From Zafaria ginkgonis (lineage in GTDB: Bacteria; Actinomycetota; Actinomycetes; Actinomycetales; Micrococcaceae): a stretch of 64,000 nucleotides of DNA. Within the stretch, counting starts at the first letter, position 1, and each line of letters opens with the position of its first letter. Under the pieces are notes generated by a model. That model did no database searches. It was given only the letters and a program-made list of their open reading frames with translations, and was not told the DNA's origin. Location: NCBI RefSeq assembly GCF_039540195.1, contig NZ_BAABEO010000023.1:186001-250000 (forward strand), in the 5' to 3' direction. A program made the translations under genes and the position numbers. Shown in pieces: positions 33,652 to 41,097 of the stretch.

Positions 33652-33657
33652 TAACAT
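33652..33657 (+). promoter_or_regulatory. -10 of the TetR gene (leaderless geometry)
   Basis: TAACAT ends 6 bases before the ATG of the TetR gene. No ribosome-binding site is present. The operator palindrome found at 39.7 kb is absent here, so no autoregulation through it is visible. Confidence 0.45.
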
Positions 33658-33663
33658 GAACGC

Positions 33664-34236
33664 ATGACGACGCCGGGAAACTCGGCGGGCTCTTCGGCTC
33701 GAAGTGATGAAAAGAAGGACTCGCGTACACAGCTGATTGAGGCAACCCAGCGATTGCTTTCCCAAGGGCCTCCGAGCTCTATCAGGGGGAAGGACATCGC
33801 GTCCGAATCGGGTGTGCACTATGGGTTGATCTACCACTATTTCGATTCGAAGGAACAGTTGTTCCTTGCCGCCATGAATGAGCTGACCTCCGCCTACATC
33901 GAGTGGCGCGAGAAGACCGTGGACCGCTCGGAGGCGTTCCCCCCGATGCCGATCGACGGACACGAGCTGTGGTGGAGGGCGGCCGCCAACTTCTCGGCCG
34001 ACTCCGGCCGATCGTATGCCGCCATGGGCTGGACCTACCCCGTGATGACGTACGAACTCGACGCCATCCTGCGCTCGCACCCGGAAGTGCCGGAGATCGA
34101 GGCCAAAGCGCACATCATGCGGGAAATCTGCCTGAACTTCGGGTGGGTGATGTTCAAAGAAACGGTTCAGAGCGGATTCCACCTCAACAAGGAGGAGATC
34201 GACCGGATCGGCAGGGAGATCATCGGCCGGTCCTAG
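33664..34236 (+). CDS. TetR-family transcriptional regulator (candidate controller of the BVMO operon)
   Basis: The 190-residue protein has the N-terminal helix-turn-helix at about 22-66 (TQLIEATQRLLSQ ... IASESGVHYGLIYHYFDSKEQLF) and a variable ligand-binding region. Its genes of interest are probably the convergent operon at 34.3-39.7 kb, whose promoter carries a TetR-type palindrome. That linkage is positional inference. Base composition appears less GC-extreme than in the neighbouring actP gene, as for the whole operon, suggesting joint acquisition. A shared hairpin terminates both this gene and the MFS gene. Confidence 0.88.
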   Translation: MTTPGNSAGSSARSDEKKDSRTQLIEATQRLLSQGPPSSIRGKDIASESGVHYGLIYHYFDSKEQLFLAAMNELTSAYIEWREKTVDRSEAFPPMPIDGHELWWRAAANFSADSGRSYAAMGWTYPVMTYELDAILRSHPEVPEIEAKAHIMREICLNFGWVMFKETVQSGFHLNKEEIDRIGREIIGRS

Positions 34237-34251
34237 GGGCGCAAAAGCAAG

Positions 34252-34291
34252 GTGCCTGCCGTTCCTTCCTCGCGGAATCAACGGCAGGCAC
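34252..34291. terminator. bidirectional terminator between TetR and MFS genes
   Basis: Arms GTGCCTGCCGTT and AACGGCAGGCAC with a 16-base loop lie midway between the two convergent stops. There is no strong T-tract on either side. Confidence 0.65.
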
Positions 34292-34314
34292 ATCCTCGCT
34301 GGGCTTTCCGCGGA

Positions 34315-35652
34315 TCAGGCGGATACGGTCGGACGCATGAGCTTGAAGATCCGGTTGGCGTCGCGCTTGGGGTCGATGAGGACGAGTCCGATGAGCCCTC
34401 CGACGATCACGACGACGCCGGAGACCGTCAGGGCCATCTGGTAGCCGGCCTCGGTGGATCCTTGGGCCTGGACGATTCCTCCAAAGATCGTCGGGGCGAA
34501 GATTCCTGCCGACGTGATGATGGCGACGTAGATGCCGAGGACGGCCCCGCGCTGGAGGACGGGGACGAACTCCGAGATCATGACGGCGCCGGTGGTGAAG
34601 GTAACCAGCCCGAGGCCGAACCCGATGCAGAGAAGGACGATCTGCAGCGTGCCGGCCGTGGCGAAGGTTCCGAGCAGGATGAAGACTCCGGCCACGGCCG
34701 TGCTTCCCGCTGCCATGACGCCTCGGGCCACGCGCGTGCCGACCCCCCTCTTCATGAGGATGTTGGTCGCGAAGGCCTCGGTGACGAGGAAGACGATGGC
34801 TGAGAGCGAGACGCCCATGACGATTTGGGCTGCGCTTGCGGGGCTGTAGCCGCGGGCGATCTGCAGATAGGTGGGGAGCCAGGCCGACACAATCGCTAGG
34901 GCCCAGTAGGCCGCGAGGCTGACGCAGCAGCACCCGATGAACGTCCGGGAGAGCATGAGCTTGCCGTAGGGAGCCCGGAAGGAGCCGACGAGGACGGAGT
35001 CTGCGGCGGCGGCGCTCTCTGCGCTTTTCGGCGAAGCCGAGTACGGACCCTCCTTGCCGATGAACAGCCAGGCCACGAGCCAGACGATACCCGCGATGCC
35101 GACCGCGAAGAAGGCCCAGTGCCAGCCCCATGTGGTGGCCACGTAGGTGACCCCGGGGGCGGCGACGGCGATGCCACCGAAAGCACCGACGTTCTGGAGG
35201 GCTATCGGCACGTTGCGTTCTTCGTCCCGGAACCACTTCGCGGCGGCGTGGAAGGAAAGCCCCGCGGACGGCCCTTCGCCGAAACCGAGCAGGATCCGGG
35301 AGGCAAGGACCATCGCGAACGTCGGCGCGAGCCAGATGGAGAACTGGCAGATCGACCAGATGACGACCATGCCGAAGAGGAGCCACTTCGTCGCAATCCG
35401 GTTGGCCAGGAAGCCTGCCGTGACGGCCGACGCGGAGAACAGGAAGTAGAGGGAACTCGCCAACAGACCGTATTCGGCCGGCCCGATGCCAAGGTCCTTC
35501 ATGAGGGGGACTGCCACGAGGCCGAGGACGGCCTTGTCTCCCCAGTTGACCAGGGCCAGGAGGACAAGCATCACCGTGACCAGCCAGGCTCGCGCAGCGG
35601 ACCTTTGGGTTGGCTGTACTGATTCACGCACCCGAAGATCTTCAGTCATCAT
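34315..35652 (-). CDS. MFS transporter (anion:cation symporter-like)
   Basis: The 445-residue permease has 12 predicted TM helices. WLVTVMLVLLALVNWGDKAVLGL is TM1, with the D/K pair typical of the ACS family, and RILLGFGEGPSAGLSFHAAAKWF is the conserved loop around TM4-5 (GxGEGP). ACS members import organic acids such as hydroxybenzoates, hexuronates or tartrates. It is the last gene of the SDR-hydrolase-BVMO operon, 41 bases after the monooxygenase, so it probably imports the pathway substrate. Start ATG 35652 is followed at once by a second ATG. The ribosome-binding site (GAGAAAG) is weak. Confidence 0.87.
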   Translation of the reverse strand: MMTEDLRVRESVQPTQRSAARAWLVTVMLVLLALVNWGDKAVLGLVAVPLMKDLGIGPAEYGLLASSLYFLFSASAVTAGFLANRIATKWLLFGMVVIWSICQFSIWLAPTFAMVLASRILLGFGEGPSAGLSFHAAAKWFRDEERNVPIALQNVGAFGGIAVAAPGVTYVATTWGWHWAFFAVGIAGIVWLVAWLFIGKEGPYSASPKSAESAAAADSVLVGSFRAPYGKLMLSRTFIGCCCVSLAAYWALAIVSAWLPTYLQIARGYSPASAAQIVMGVSLSAIVFLVTEAFATNILMKRGVGTRVARGVMAAGSTAVAGVFILLGTFATAGTLQIVLLCIGFGLGLVTFTTGAVMISEFVPVLQRGAVLGIYVAIITSAGIFAPTIFGGIVQAQGSTEAGYQMALTVSGVVVIVGGLIGLVLIDPKRDANRIFKLMRPTVSA

Positions 35653-35693
35653 CGACTACTTTCTCTAAAAGGAACGGTGGGGTGTTCGGCCGG

Positions 35694-37637
35694 TCAGTGG
35701 GATGCGGCGCTGACCGCGTCCTGGACAGCGATCGGCTCGCCGTCGGACCCGGTAAGGATGAAGTCCTCGAGCCCAACCCGCTGGGTCATGGCCCAGTATT
35801 CGAAGGTCGTCCAGGGCATGTTGGCGGTAACGCGACCCTTGCTGTTTCTGTACCAGGTTCCGCCGGGGGAGACGCTCCAGACCATTTCGGCGAGCCTTTC
35901 GTCGAGCTTGCCGTTGTAGGCGTCGCAGGCCGACTGGGTGCACTCGATCGATGCGGCGCCGCGTTCGATCATCGTTTTGATGCACTCGACGATGTAGCGC
36001 GACCACGTTTCGGCCTGGAAGATGATGCTCCCGCCGGTGCCGATGTTCGTGTTCGGGCCGTAGAGGATGAAGAAGTTGGGGAAGCCGGGGACGGTCATGC
36101 CGTAGTGCGCCCGGGGATCGTCGTCGCCCCATACGTCGCGAATCGATGTGCCGCCGCGGCCGAAGACGGAGTAGGTGGCGAGCATCTTGGAGGCCTCGAA
36201 GCCGGTTGCGAACACACAGACGTCGATCTCGTGCTTCACCCCTTCGTCATCGATGACCCCATCGGGAACGAAGGTGAGGGACCGGGAGGGAACCAGGTGG
36301 ACGTTGTCGCGGCGGAGCATGCGGTACCAGCCGTTGTCCCGGAGCATGCGCTTGGTGAAGGGAGGGTAGTCGGGCACGGTGAGGGGTAGCAGGTCCTGGC
36401 GTTCGCCGAGCTCGTCCTTGATGTATTCCGTGAGGGCGACCCGTGCCTGCGCATTGAGCTTGCTGATGGATCCGTCGGTGGACTCCCATCCGGGGTCGAC
36501 GACCTGGGCGGGACGGTTGACGTCGTTCTGGGACAGCAGCGTCCGCGCCCGGAACCACCGCTCATAGGCGGGGACATTGGCCAGGAGCCAGCGTTCGTCC
36601 TCGCCAACGGATTCAAGGTAATTCTTGATGCCGATGTTCCAGTGGGCGCTCCGCTGGAAGACCGTCAGCGATTCGGCGATGGGCGCCACGGCCGGTCCGA
36701 TCTGGTTGCCGCTGGCACCTGTCCCCACCAGGGCAACCTTCTTGCCTTCGAGGGACACGGAGTGGTCCCATTGCGCTGCGTGGAAGGCGTGTCCGCCGAA
36801 GTCGCCAAGGCCGGGGAAGTCCGGGACCTTCGGGCTGCTGAGAAGACCTGTGGCGCTAATGACGGTGTTCGCCCGGAACCGGTTGATGTTCCCGTCGGAG
36901 GTGCGGGCCTCGACGAGCCAGGTCGAGTCGTTCTCGTCGTAGCTGGCCGAGAGGACTTCGGTCCGAAAGCGGACGTGGCTTGGAATGTCGGCGTCGTCGG
37001 CGCACCGCCGCAGGTAGGCCAGGATCTCGGGTTGCTTGGCGTAGTAGCGGCTCCATGCGGGATTCTTCGCGAAGGAGTAGGAGAAGTAGTGGCTGGCGAT
37101 GTCGACGCCACATCCGGGATAGGTGTTCACGTGCCAGGTCCCGCCCAGGTCGTCCGAGGCCTCGAGCACCACGAAGGGGATGCCCAGGTGCTTGAGGCGG
37201 ATCGCCGTGGCGATTCCCGACGGGCCGCTGCCGATGACGATGACGCTGAACTGGTCCGCCGCGGACGGCCGTTCGGCGGTCCATTCGACGGAGTCCTGTT
37301 CCACTCCCATCTCCTTGAGGATCATGGGGTGCTCGGCGGGCTGGACGGGGGCGCCGGCGCAGTGGTCGATGAGCTTGTCGATCAGGGCCGGGGCGGGCGA
37401 ACCTCCGTCGGAGGCCAGTATCGCCCGGGCGAGCTCGTGGCGGATCTGCTCGGCGACGTCTTCAGGGAAGTCCTCCTGCCACGGGGCGGGCCCTGTGATG
37501 TGGCCCGACCACTTGTCGGCGTACTCGAGGCTGCCGGTCAGCTCGCTCAGGACGAGCAGTTCGGTCGCAATTTCCCCGCCGCGGAGGATCTCCGTGAGGC
37601 GGTTGATGTCGATGTCGGTGGGTATCTGGGAAGTCAA
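35694..37637 (-). CDS. Baeyer-Villiger-type flavin monooxygenase (HAPMO-like)
   Basis: This 647-residue FAD/NADPH enzyme would insert oxygen next to a ketone, giving an ester or lactone. It has a first dinucleotide motif G136-S-G-P-S-G141 (VIVIGSGPSGIATA). The type I BVMO fingerprint F-x-G-x3-H-x3-W-D is at F280, G282, H286, W290, D291. The second Rossmann motif is at G305-G310 (VGTGASGNQIG). A 130-residue N-terminal extension, as in 4-hydroxyacetophenone monooxygenase, distinguishes it from cyclohexanone-type enzymes of about 540 residues. The TTG at 37637 is selected because GGAGAGACCC precedes it and the frame upstream runs into the hydrolase gene. It is the third gene of the operon, 66 bases after the hydrolase. 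The ketone substrate is unknown. Confidence 0.88.
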   Translation of the reverse strand: MTSQIPTDIDINRLTEILRGGEIATELLVLSELTGSLEYADKWSGHITGPAPWQEDFPEDVAEQIRHELARAILASDGGSPAPALIDKLIDHCAGAPVQPAEHPMILKEMGVEQDSVEWTAERPSAADQFSVIVIGSGPSGIATAIRLKHLGIPFVVLEASDDLGGTWHVNTYPGCGVDIASHYFSYSFAKNPAWSRYYAKQPEILAYLRRCADDADIPSHVRFRTEVLSASYDENDSTWLVEARTSDGNINRFRANTVISATGLLSSPKVPDFPGLGDFGGHAFHAAQWDHSVSLEGKKVALVGTGASGNQIGPAVAPIAESLTVFQRSAHWNIGIKNYLESVGEDERWLLANVPAYERWFRARTLLSQNDVNRPAQVVDPGWESTDGSISKLNAQARVALTEYIKDELGERQDLLPLTVPDYPPFTKRMLRDNGWYRMLRRDNVHLVPSRSLTFVPDGVIDDEGVKHEIDVCVFATGFEASKMLATYSVFGRGGTSIRDVWGDDDPRAHYGMTVPGFPNFFILYGPNTNIGTGGSIIFQAETWSRYIVECIKTMIERGAASIECTQSACDAYNGKLDERLAEMVWSVSPGGTWYRNSKGRVTANMPWTTFEYWAMTQRVGLEDFILTGSDGEPIAVQDAVSAASH

Positions 37638-37702
37638 GGGTCTCTCCGATTTGGTGGGTTTGGGTGTTTGGGAGGTGCGGGTGCGCCGGTGCCGGTCGCG
37701 GC

Positions 37703-38839
37703 TCAGGTTGGCCGCCCCATTCGGTTCCACAGCCATGTGCGGATGGTGTGGTGCTTGTCCGCCGGATACCTGTTGATGACGTGCTCGCCGCCTTCGAACA
37801 GCACCATCTGCTTGTCGGCCGAGCGGACCCACTGAAGAAGTCGTTCCCCGTGCTCGACCGGAACCATGGGGTCGGCCGAGCCTTGGAGGAGGAGGTATGG
37901 GCATTCCAGGGTCACCGACGCCTCAGTGAGCTCCATGCTTTCGAAGACGGCGCGGACGGTCGCGTCGTCTGCTGCGTCGCCACAGAACGCAGCGAGCTTG
38001 CGGGCATACGTGCGGCGCCCGAGGAGGGCAGCCATGCTCAGCACCGGTCCATTGCTGCACACGGCTGAGAAAACGGGATACCGGGAGGCGGCCAGGGCCA
38101 CGATGCCGGCGGCCATGCTGTTGCCGACGGCGGCAATGGGCTGTTTGCCGGCGAGCTTTTGGAGGTATGCGCAGATGTCGGCGTAGGCGTCGATCCAGCC
38201 GGTGGTGAGGAAATGGCCGTGCGTGAAGCGGGTCTCGCCTTGGCCGGGGCCGTCGATCACGACCGCGGTCATTCCCTCGTCGACGAGTTCAAGGGCGAGC
38301 CCCTCCCAGTCCATGGACCAGCCATCGACGCCGCCGTGGACAAGCACGACAGGGGAGGGGCCGGTCCTGCCGGGCTTGATGACCCACGCGGCCACGGGTC
38401 CGCCCGCGGTATCGATGACCAGGTGTTCGTAGCGCTTGTCGATGACGCGGGCCGCCCTGAAGTTCTCGGCTGCATCGGCGTAGACGGCCCGCTTCTCCGG
38501 GGTGTTGTCGACGACCATCGTTTGGCTGATCCGCTGGAGTGCGGACGCCCGGTGCCGCAGCGTCGCGGCCGCCACGGCCGACATGTCCTCCTCGCCGTAC
38601 CGGAGGCGGCCCAGAAGTTGCGCGGCGAGGGCTAGGGCCGTCCTTCGCCAGGACCTTCCCTCGGCGACGAACTCCAGGAGCCGGAGCCCGTCACCGGGCT
38701 CCAGGCCGTAGGCCATGAGGCGGTGGAGCGTGAACTGACGCAAAGCGGCCGCATCGGCACCGGCGTCACCTTCCTGTTCGGTCTCGTCAACGCCCGGGTA
38801 GTCGAGGTGGCTGATGTTGAGGATGTCGGGTTGGGCCAT
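37703..38839 (-). CDS. alpha/beta hydrolase with N-terminal helical domain
   Basis: The 378-residue enzyme has a helical N-terminal cap of about 130 residues and an alpha/beta-hydrolase core (VVLVHGGVDGWSMDWEG oxyanion region). The nucleophile elbow is GNSMA with S241, with acid D323 (GSADPMVP) and H353 (GGEHVINR). The layout resembles the 2,6-dihydroxypseudooxynicotine hydrolase/FrsA-like group, some of which cut C-C bonds, rather than ordinary carboxylesterases. In this operon it may hydrolyse the ester made by the BVMO or cleave a 1,3-diketone. Both are inference. ATG 38839 follows AAAGGAG. It lies 57 bases downstream of the SDR gene. Confidence 0.85.
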   Translation of the reverse strand: MAQPDILNISHLDYPGVDETEQEGDAGADAAALRQFTLHRLMAYGLEPGDGLRLLEFVAEGRSWRRTALALAAQLLGRLRYGEEDMSAVAAATLRHRASALQRISQTMVVDNTPEKRAVYADAAENFRAARVIDKRYEHLVIDTAGGPVAAWVIKPGRTGPSPVVLVHGGVDGWSMDWEGLALELVDEGMTAVVIDGPGQGETRFTHGHFLTTGWIDAYADICAYLQKLAGKQPIAAVGNSMAAGIVALAASRYPVFSAVCSNGPVLSMAALLGRRTYARKLAAFCGDAADDATVRAVFESMELTEASVTLECPYLLLQGSADPMVPVEHGERLLQWVRSADKQMVLFEGGEHVINRYPADKHHTIRTWLWNRMGRPT

Positions 38840-38896
38840 GGGTGTCTCCTTTGACAGGGCCAGTGATTGGGTTGGCGGGCATCGCCCGACGGCGGA

Positions 38897-39673
38897 TCAC
38901 GCGCCGTTGGTGGCCGCGGTCATCGCGTCCGAGATGACCTTGAGGCCCACGTGGCCCACGGCTCCGCCGTCGACCGGAATGTCGACCCCCGTGATCCACG
39001 AGGACGCGTCCGACATGAGGAAGGTGACCACGGGGGCGACGTCCTTTGGCGTCCCGGTTCGCTGCAGCGGGATGAGGCTCAGGTGGGCGTCGATGAAAAG
39101 TTGGGGGGTGGCATTTTGCATCGGGGACTCGATGTATCCGGGCAGGATGGAGTTGACCCGGATGCTCCTGGGGCCCAGTTCCATGCTGGCGATCCTCGAG
39201 AGGCCCCGCAACGCCCACTTGCTGACCCCGTACCCAGCGGTGAAATGCGCGCCGACGCCGGCGATCGAGCTGATGTTGACGATCGACCCGCCGCTGGTCA
39301 TTAGCCGGCTCATGGACTGGATGCCCAGCATGGGCCCGGTCGCGTTGATGCGGAACAAGTCGTTCCAGTTATCCAGCGTGATGTCTTCGAGGCGTCCCGC
39401 CTTGCCGCGGGACCCGACGATCCCGGCGTTGTTCACGAGGCCGAACAGGGCGCCGTACCGGGTTCCGATGTGCTTCGACAGGTCGGTCCAGTCGGCGGGA
39501 GACGTGACGTCGTGGCGGCGGAACTCGACGTTGTCTGGAAGGTCGGCGTCGGGTTCGATGATGTCGACGGCGACTACCGAGGCTCCGGCGGCCGCCAGCT
39601 GTTCGGCTTCCTCACGCCCCTGCCCTCGCGCTCCTCCGGTGACGACGATGACCCGGTTCTGAAGATCTGTCAT
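38897..39673 (-). CDS. short-chain dehydrogenase/reductase
   Basis: The 258-residue classical SDR probably oxidises an alcohol to the ketone used by the downstream BVMO. Cofactor motif TGGARGQG is at 12-19, with an acidic residue after strand 2 (VVAVDIIE), which favours NAD over NADP. NNAG is at 81-84, catalytic S135, and Y148-x3-K152 (YGVSK). ATG 39673 follows GGAAGGAACC. It is the first gene of the four-gene operon, just downstream of a -35/-10 promoter covered by a TetR-type operator. Confidence 0.9.
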   Translation of the reverse strand: MTDLQNRVIVVTGGARGQGREEAEQLAAAGASVVAVDIIEPDADLPDNVEFRRHDVTSPADWTDLSKHIGTRYGALFGLVNNAGIVGSRGKAGRLEDITLDNWNDLFRINATGPMLGIQSMSRLMTSGGSIVNISSIAGVGAHFTAGYGVSKWALRGLSRIASMELGPRSIRVNSILPGYIESPMQNATPQLFIDAHLSLIPLQRTGTPKDVAPVVTFLMSDASSWITGVDIPVDGGAVGHVGLKVISDAMTAATNGA

Positions 39674-39707
39674 GGCTGGTTCCTTCCATTTCGGCATGCC
39701 CGTTGGG

Positions 39708-39721
39708 GTGAGTGAGATCAC
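39708..39721. promoter_or_regulatory. CRP-type half-site pair at the BVMO operon start
   Basis: GTGA-N6-TCAC followed by A matches nine of ten positions of TGTGA-N6-TCACA. It overlaps the predicted transcription start of the SDR-led operon, where a bound protein would more likely repress than activate. Confidence 0.4.
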
Positions 39722-39749
39722 AGTAGGAGTTGACTGACAAATCAGTCAA
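39720..39749 (-). promoter_or_regulatory. promoter of the SDR-hydrolase-BVMO-MFS operon
   Basis: On the minus strand, -35 TTGACT (39749-39744) and -10 TACTGT (39725-39720) are separated by 18 bases. This is the most consensus-like vegetative promoter in the window. The leader to the SDR start is about 40 bases. Confidence 0.7.
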
Positions 39750-39750
39750 C
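39729..39750. promoter_or_regulatory. perfect TetR-type operator
   Basis: Arms GTTGACTGA (39729-39737) and TCAGTCAAC (39742-39750) are exact reverse complements separated by CAAA. The operator includes the -35 hexamer and most of the spacer of the minus-strand promoter, so a bound TetR-family repressor would block RNA polymerase. No second copy was found near the TetR gene at 33.6 kb. Confidence 0.8.
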
Positions 39751-39789
39751 CCTTGTCGTGGCGTCCCGCCCCCACCGGGAAAACGGTGG

Positions 39790-39818
39790 TTGTGCCCGTC
39801 ACGGCCCGTGGGTATCGT
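39790..39818 (+). promoter_or_regulatory. promoter of bkdABC
   Basis: -35 TTGTGC (39790-39795) and -10 TATCGT (39813-39818) with a 17-base spacer. The -10 lies inside an inverted repeat CCCGTG-N8-CACGGG (39805-39824), a candidate operator. Confidence 0.5.
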
Positions 39819-39824
39819 CACGGG
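39805..39824. promoter_or_regulatory. inverted repeat over the bkd -10 element
   Basis: CCCGTG and CACGGG are exact reverse complements around an 8-base centre that contains the -10 hexamer. A direct repeat GTCACGG also occurs at 39798 and 39817. A regulator (Lrp- or TetR-type) is not identified. Confidence 0.45.
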
Positions 39825-39918
39825 TAGGCCGCGGCAACGGCGCCGTGGACCCGCGTGGACACCGACCGGCCCACCGGTCGGCGGGGTCCACGGGACAACG
39901 ATGCAAAGGATGCCGACC

Positions 39919-41097
39919 GTGTCCCTACTCGATTCCCCCACCCCGGCCCCCGGCAGCGACGACGACGTCCTCCGGCTGATCGGGCCCACCGGCGAACGGA
40001 CCCCGAACCCGGACCTCGATCCCTGGGTGTCCGACGTGGACGACGACGCGCTGGTCCGGCTGCTGACCGACATGGCCGTGGTGCGGCGCGTCGACCTCGA
40101 GGCCACGGCCCTGCAGCGCCAGGGCCAGGTGGGCCTGTGGCCTCCGCTGCTGGGCCAGGAGGCCGCCCAGATCGGCTCCGCGCGGGCGCTGCGGGAGGAC
40201 GACTTCGTTTTTCCCTCCTACCGCGAGACCGGGGTCGCCTACTGCCGCGGCGTGGACATGCTGGAGGTCCTGCGCCTCTGGCGCGGTGCGGCGCTGTGCG
40301 GGTGGGATTCGATGAAGTTCGGCATGGGCACGGCGCAGATCGTGATCGGGGCGCAGGCCCTGCACGCGGCCGGCTATGCCCTCGGGACCAAGCTGGACGG
40401 CTCGGACACGGCCACCATCACCTACTTCGGCGACGGCGCCACCAGCCAGGGCGACGTCAACGAGGCCCTCGTTTTTGCCGCCAGCTTCCAGGCCCCGGTG
40501 CTGTTCTTCTGCCAGAACAACCACTGGGCCATCTCCGAGCCCGTCCGGGTCCAGGCCCATGCCCCGCTGGCCGGCCGGGCCGCCGGATTCGGCATCCCCG
40601 CGGTGCGGGTGGACGGCAACGACGTGCTGGCCTGCCTTGCCGCGACCCGGCGCGCGCTGGACCGGGTCCGCTCCGGCAGCGGCCCCGCCTTCATCGAAGC
40701 GGTGACCTACCGCATGGGCCCGCATACGACGGCCGACGATCCCACCCGCTACCGCGACCCCAACGAACTGGACCTGTGGAAGGCCAAGGACCCGATCGCC
40801 CGCGTGGAGGCGCACCTGGTCTCCCGCGGCCACGACGCGGAGGAGCTGCGGGCGCAGCTGCAGCGGGCCGCGGACGAGATGGCCGCCCGGCTGCGCCGGG
40901 AGGTGGTCCGGATACCGGACCCCGGCCCGCTGGACCTCTTCAATCACGTCTACGCCACCCCGCACGAACAGCTCGAACGCGAGCGCCGCGAGTACGCCCT
41001 GTACTTGGCCCAATTTGAGGACAAGGCCGCGCTTGAGGAGAACCCCAGCGGCGCCGCGGCGCCGCAGGCGGCCCAAGACACGGAGGTGGCCCGATGA
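39919..41097 (+). CDS. bkdA: branched-chain 2-oxoacid dehydrogenase E1 alpha
   Basis: E1 alpha binds thiamine diphosphate and, with E1 beta, decarboxylates 2-oxoacids from Leu, Ile and Val. The 392-residue product has the ThDP motif GDG (171-173, FGDGATSQGDVNEALVFAA) ending in NN (200-201). The phosphorylation-loop region YRMGPHTTADDPTRYR is also present. The GTG at 39919 has AAAGGA 8 bases upstream. ATGs at 39901 and 39910 are possible but lack a spaced site. Its stop overlaps bkdB by ATGA. The alternative, pyruvate dehydrogenase, is disfavoured by the context of leucine-catabolic genes following. Confidence 0.88.
   Translation: MSLLDSPTPAPGSDDDVLRLIGPTGERTPNPDLDPWVSDVDDDALVRLLTDMAVVRRVDLEATALQRQGQVGLWPPLLGQEAAQIGSARALREDDFVFPSYRETGVAYCRGVDMLEVLRLWRGAALCGWDSMKFGMGTAQIVIGAQALHAAGYALGTKLDGSDTATITYFGDGATSQGDVNEALVFAASFQAPVLFFCQNNHWAISEPVRVQAHAPLAGRAAGFGIPAVRVDGNDVLACLAATRRALDRVRSGSGPAFIEAVTYRMGPHTTADDPTRYRDPNELDLWKAKDPIARVEAHLVSRGHDAEELRAQLQRAADEMAARLRREVVRIPDPGPLDLFNHVYATPHEQLERERREYALYLAQFEDKAALEENPSGAAAPQAAQDTEVAR

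Noticed and set aside
31843..34293. 816-codon minus-strand frame opposite actP and the TetR gene
   Set aside because: It is antisense to two confident genes and a terminator hairpin, with biased composition.
37638..37904. Longer N-terminus for the BVMO
   Set aside because: It would overlap the hydrolase gene and is Arg/Pro-rich without similarity. TTG 37637 has a proper ribosome-binding site.
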